Source: Zymobacter sp047495495
Lineage (GTDB): Bacteria > Pseudomonadota > Gammaproteobacteria > Pseudomonadales > Halomonadaceae
NCBI RefSeq assembly: GCF_047495495.1
Contig: NZ_CP179930.1
Location: forward strand, 2,170,001 to 2,234,000
Direction of reading: 5' to 3'
Length of the DNA stretch: 64,000 nucleotides
Shown here one piece after another: positions 61,929 through 64,000 of this stretch; within the stretch, counting starts at the first letter, position 1; each line of letters begins with the position of its first letter. The position numbers and the translations under genes are program-made. The notes beneath the pieces are model-generated. The model did no database searches and was not told the DNA's origin. It saw only the letters and a program-made list of their open reading frames with translations.

Positions 61929-63563
61929 TCATTCACTGTCGGTCGAATTATCCTCGTCGTCATCTTCATCGTCGTCGTCTTCCACCGCCCAGTCCTGATA
62001 AAGCCATACCGCCGCATTGGCTGGCAGGTCGTCAGTCACGTCGATATCCGGCAGGCTTTTGGCGATCACTTCACCCGCGGGCATTGGAGCCGCATCATCA
62101 CCAAAGTTGATCGCGAGGCAGATGTTGCCATTGCGTGCCACGATCACATCGTCGCTGTCAGTGTCGATGAACGTGACGTCGCCCGCCGCCAGTCCCAGTT
62201 CCTGTCGTTTTTTGAACAGCACGCGGTACAGGCTCAGCATCGAGGTATCGGACTGCTGCTGCACATCGACGGCCAGTTCACGGTAGACCTGCGGCAGAGG
62301 CAGCCAAGCACGCGCGGCAGTGCTGAAGCCAAGATTCGGCTTGTCGGATGCCCACGGCATCGGCGAACGGCAACCATCGCGGTCCATATCGCGGCCCTGC
62401 AGGTCAGCATCAGTCAGCGTGGTGTGATCCGGCAATCCCAGTTCTTCACCGTAGTAGGTGCAGATGGCACCTGGCAGCCACATGGTCATCAGCGTCATGG
62501 CACGAGTACGGCGCGTGCCCAATTCTAGATCCGGCTGTTCATCCTCTGGGCCGATATCACTGCCTTTATTCTTCGGATCGGGGAAGCCCAGATAAGACAC
62601 CTGGCGAATAAGGTCGTGGGAAGAGGACACCCATACCGAGGAAGAACCGTGTTCGCGAGTAGTGGTTACCCATGAATCGATGATGTCCTTGAACTCGTCT
62701 GCCTGCCACGGCGCTTCCTGATAGTCAAAGCAGAAGATCTGGTTCATGTGCGCCTTATCGACGAAGTTTTCCATGCCGGTTTCGGCATCGTCGAACACTT
62801 CACCGATCATGCAGCGCGGACCAAATTCTTCATCAAGCATCTTGCGCCACTCGGCATAGATCGGGAACAGATCCGGCAGATTGTCTTCCGCTTGTGTGGC
62901 CGTCAGCTCCGGTTTGATCAGCAGCGTGGGGGCATCGACACGCAGACCATCGACGCCTCGATTCATCCAAAAGCGCAGCGTGTTCTTGAACTCTTCACGC
63001 ACCTCGGGATTGCGCCAGTTGAGGTCAGGCTGCTCTGCCGAGAACATATGCAGATACCACTGCGTATCGACCTTGGTCCACGGCTCGGTGGTCGTCCAGC
63101 CTCCCCAAGCATTCGGCGGCAGCTTACCGCCATCACGACCATCGACGAAGATATAGCGATTGCGTTCGGCACTGCCCGGCGCCGCTTTGAGTGCAGCCTG
63201 GAACCACGGGTGCTGCGAAGAGGTATGGTTGGGCACGATATCAATGAACACGCGCACATTGAGCGAATGAGCTTTGGCCACCATCGCATCGAAATCGTCC
63301 AACGTGCCGTAGGTCGGATCGACGTTGCGATAATCGGCAACGTCGTAGCCCATATCGGCCTGGGGAGACGGATAGAACGGCGTTAGCCAGATGGCATTAA
63401 TCCCCAAATCCGCCAGGTACTGAAGGTGTTGGGTGATGCCCGCAATATCACCCACCCCGTCACCGTTCGAATCTGCGAAAGAACGCACGTAGATCTGGTA
63501 TAGGTTCATATCCAACCACCACTCGGCGGACTGTTCTTTTGAAGTAATCACGTTCTGTAACAT
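61929..63563 (-). CDS. GH13 alpha-glucosidase
   Basis: 544-residue retaining glycosidase of the alpha-amylase family. GH13 regions: DIVPNHTSSQHPWF, GVDGLRVDAP (nucleophile Asp210), MIGEVFDD (acid/base Glu255) and SSSHDLIRQ (Asp317; Ser stands where most relatives have Asn). The early YVRSFADSNGDGVGDI block and GEELGLPDHT with DGCRSPMPW are typical of oligo-1,6-/alpha-glucosidases. No signal peptide, so it acts on imported disaccharides such as maltose or sucrose. It ends in an unusual polyacidic tail (DDDDEDDDED). AAGG precedes the ATG. Trehalose synthase is a less likely alternative. Confidence 0.9.
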   Translation of the reverse strand: MLQNVITSKEQSAEWWLDMNLYQIYVRSFADSNGDGVGDIAGITQHLQYLADLGINAIWLTPFYPSPQADMGYDVADYRNVDPTYGTLDDFDAMVAKAHSLNVRVFIDIVPNHTSSQHPWFQAALKAAPGSAERNRYIFVDGRDGGKLPPNAWGGWTTTEPWTKVDTQWYLHMFSAEQPDLNWRNPEVREEFKNTLRFWMNRGVDGLRVDAPTLLIKPELTATQAEDNLPDLFPIYAEWRKMLDEEFGPRCMIGEVFDDAETGMENFVDKAHMNQIFCFDYQEAPWQADEFKDIIDSWVTTTREHGSSSVWVSSSHDLIRQVSYLGFPDPKNKGSDIGPEDEQPDLELGTRRTRAMTLMTMWLPGAICTYYGEELGLPDHTTLTDADLQGRDMDRDGCRSPMPWASDKPNLGFSTAARAWLPLPQVYRELAVDVQQQSDTSMLSLYRVLFKKRQELGLAAGDVTFIDTDSDDVIVARNGNICLAINFGDDAAPMPAGEVIAKSLPDIDVTDDLPANAAVWLYQDWAVEDDDDEDDDEDNSTDSE

Positions 63564-63937
63564 AGCAAGACCTTATTGTTATTATTTATACTTTGATGAA
63601 TACGGATATAGAGACATGCCGTACTCAAATGGCCGGGCTATACTCACAGATGATCAAGTAATATTCATCTCAAGGGGATTGTAAATACGCGTTTCAACAA
63701 TTATTACTTCATATCGTTATTTATCTAATGGATAATATTCAAAAAAATTGAAACGCATAGTCGCTTGATATAAAAAGAGATAATTTCATTCTGATACACA
63801 ATATTACTAGCACAGAGAAGAATTGCACAAAGCATAACGATTATCGAATGGGCATGGATACACGCCCACCGTTAATTATGCGGGATGACAGATCTCTATT
63901 TATCGAAAGAGAATAAATATTTTACACTTGATAATAA
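63564..63937. other. AT-rich upstream region of the alpha-glucosidase gene
   Basis: Clearly AT-richer than the rest of the window, with no open frame of note. It should carry the alpha-glucosidase promoter; several TATA-like boxes (for instance TATAAA on the minus strand near 63590) are present but no convincing -35 partner. Confidence 0.45.
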
Positions 63938-63970
63938 AATACCCGCTCATGGTCACCATGAGCGGGTATT
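63938..63970 (-). terminator. Terminator of a leftward gene beyond the window
   Basis: 15-bp near-perfect palindromic stem (AATACCCGCTCATGG and complement) followed on the leftward strand by TTTATTAT. It most likely ends a gene transcribed from the right of base 64000, of which nothing recognisable is visible. Confidence 0.75.
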
Positions 63971-64000
63971 CATCCGTCAGTACCTTACGGCACTGAAGCA

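Overview
The window reads as chromosomal core DNA of a gammaproteobacterium, most likely of the family Halomonadaceae (a Zymobacter- or Carnimonas-like organism is my guess; this rests on gene content and order plus protein resemblance recalled from memory, not on a search). Most of it is densely coding, of moderately high GC, with a few AT-richer gaps (about 6.3-7.2 kb, 46.1-46.6 kb and 63.6-64.0 kb). I see no tRNA, rRNA, CRISPR array, transposase, phage gene or integrase.

Layout. 0-5 kb: 3' part of tolR, then tolQ, and the electron-transfer-flavoprotein genes etfBA divergent from ETF:ubiquinone oxidoreductase, with a palindromic operator-like site between them. 5-7.2 kb: a 29-unit heptanucleotide repeat, two small zinc-ribbon/TM2 membrane proteins and a 0.9 kb gene-free gap. 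7.2-19.8 kb: a long leftward block, in transcription order yceD-rpmF-plsX-fabD-fabG-acpP-fabF-pabC-mltG-tmk-holB-tatD, followed by a UvrD-type helicase. 20-28.2 kb: maf and an AmiD-type amidase (rightward), sppA and rluC (leftward), and rne with a long structured leader and a C-terminal array of 22-residue repeats. 28.5-43.1 kb: a DASS anion transporter, serB, parC, parE, yqiA, pgi, cmoAB, cpdA, a DUF1249 gene and nudF. 43.3-45.3 kb: greB, and a TerC/Alx family gene behind a candidate manganese riboswitch. 46.6-55.9 kb: a complete sulfate assimilation cluster, cysJ-cysI-cysH-cysG-cysD-cysN-cysC. 56-64 kb: two tandem butanediol-dehydrogenase paralogues, a family 2 glycosyltransferase, an Imm10-like orphan, a DUF1349 protein and a GH13 alpha-glucosidase.

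How the genes work together. The 9-20 kb block joins ribosomal protein L32, phospholipid and fatty acid initiation, p-aminobenzoate synthesis, septal glycan processing and DNA replication, an arrangement shared with other gammaproteobacteria. The cys cluster covers sulfate activation (CysDNC), PAPS reduction (CysH), sulfite reduction (CysJI) and synthesis of the siroheme that CysI needs (CysG). The right end is carbon metabolism: alpha-glucoside hydrolysis and butanediol/acetoin interconversion.

The most interesting signals are regulatory or repeat-based: the RNase E repeat array and its ~600 nt leader, the putative yybP-ykoY riboswitch with a revised GTG start for terC, a consensus promoter that would make the yceD-rpmF-plsX transcript almost leaderless, the palindrome in the etf divergent promoter, and the heptamer minisatellite. 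I found no convincing multi-gene system of a wholly new kind.
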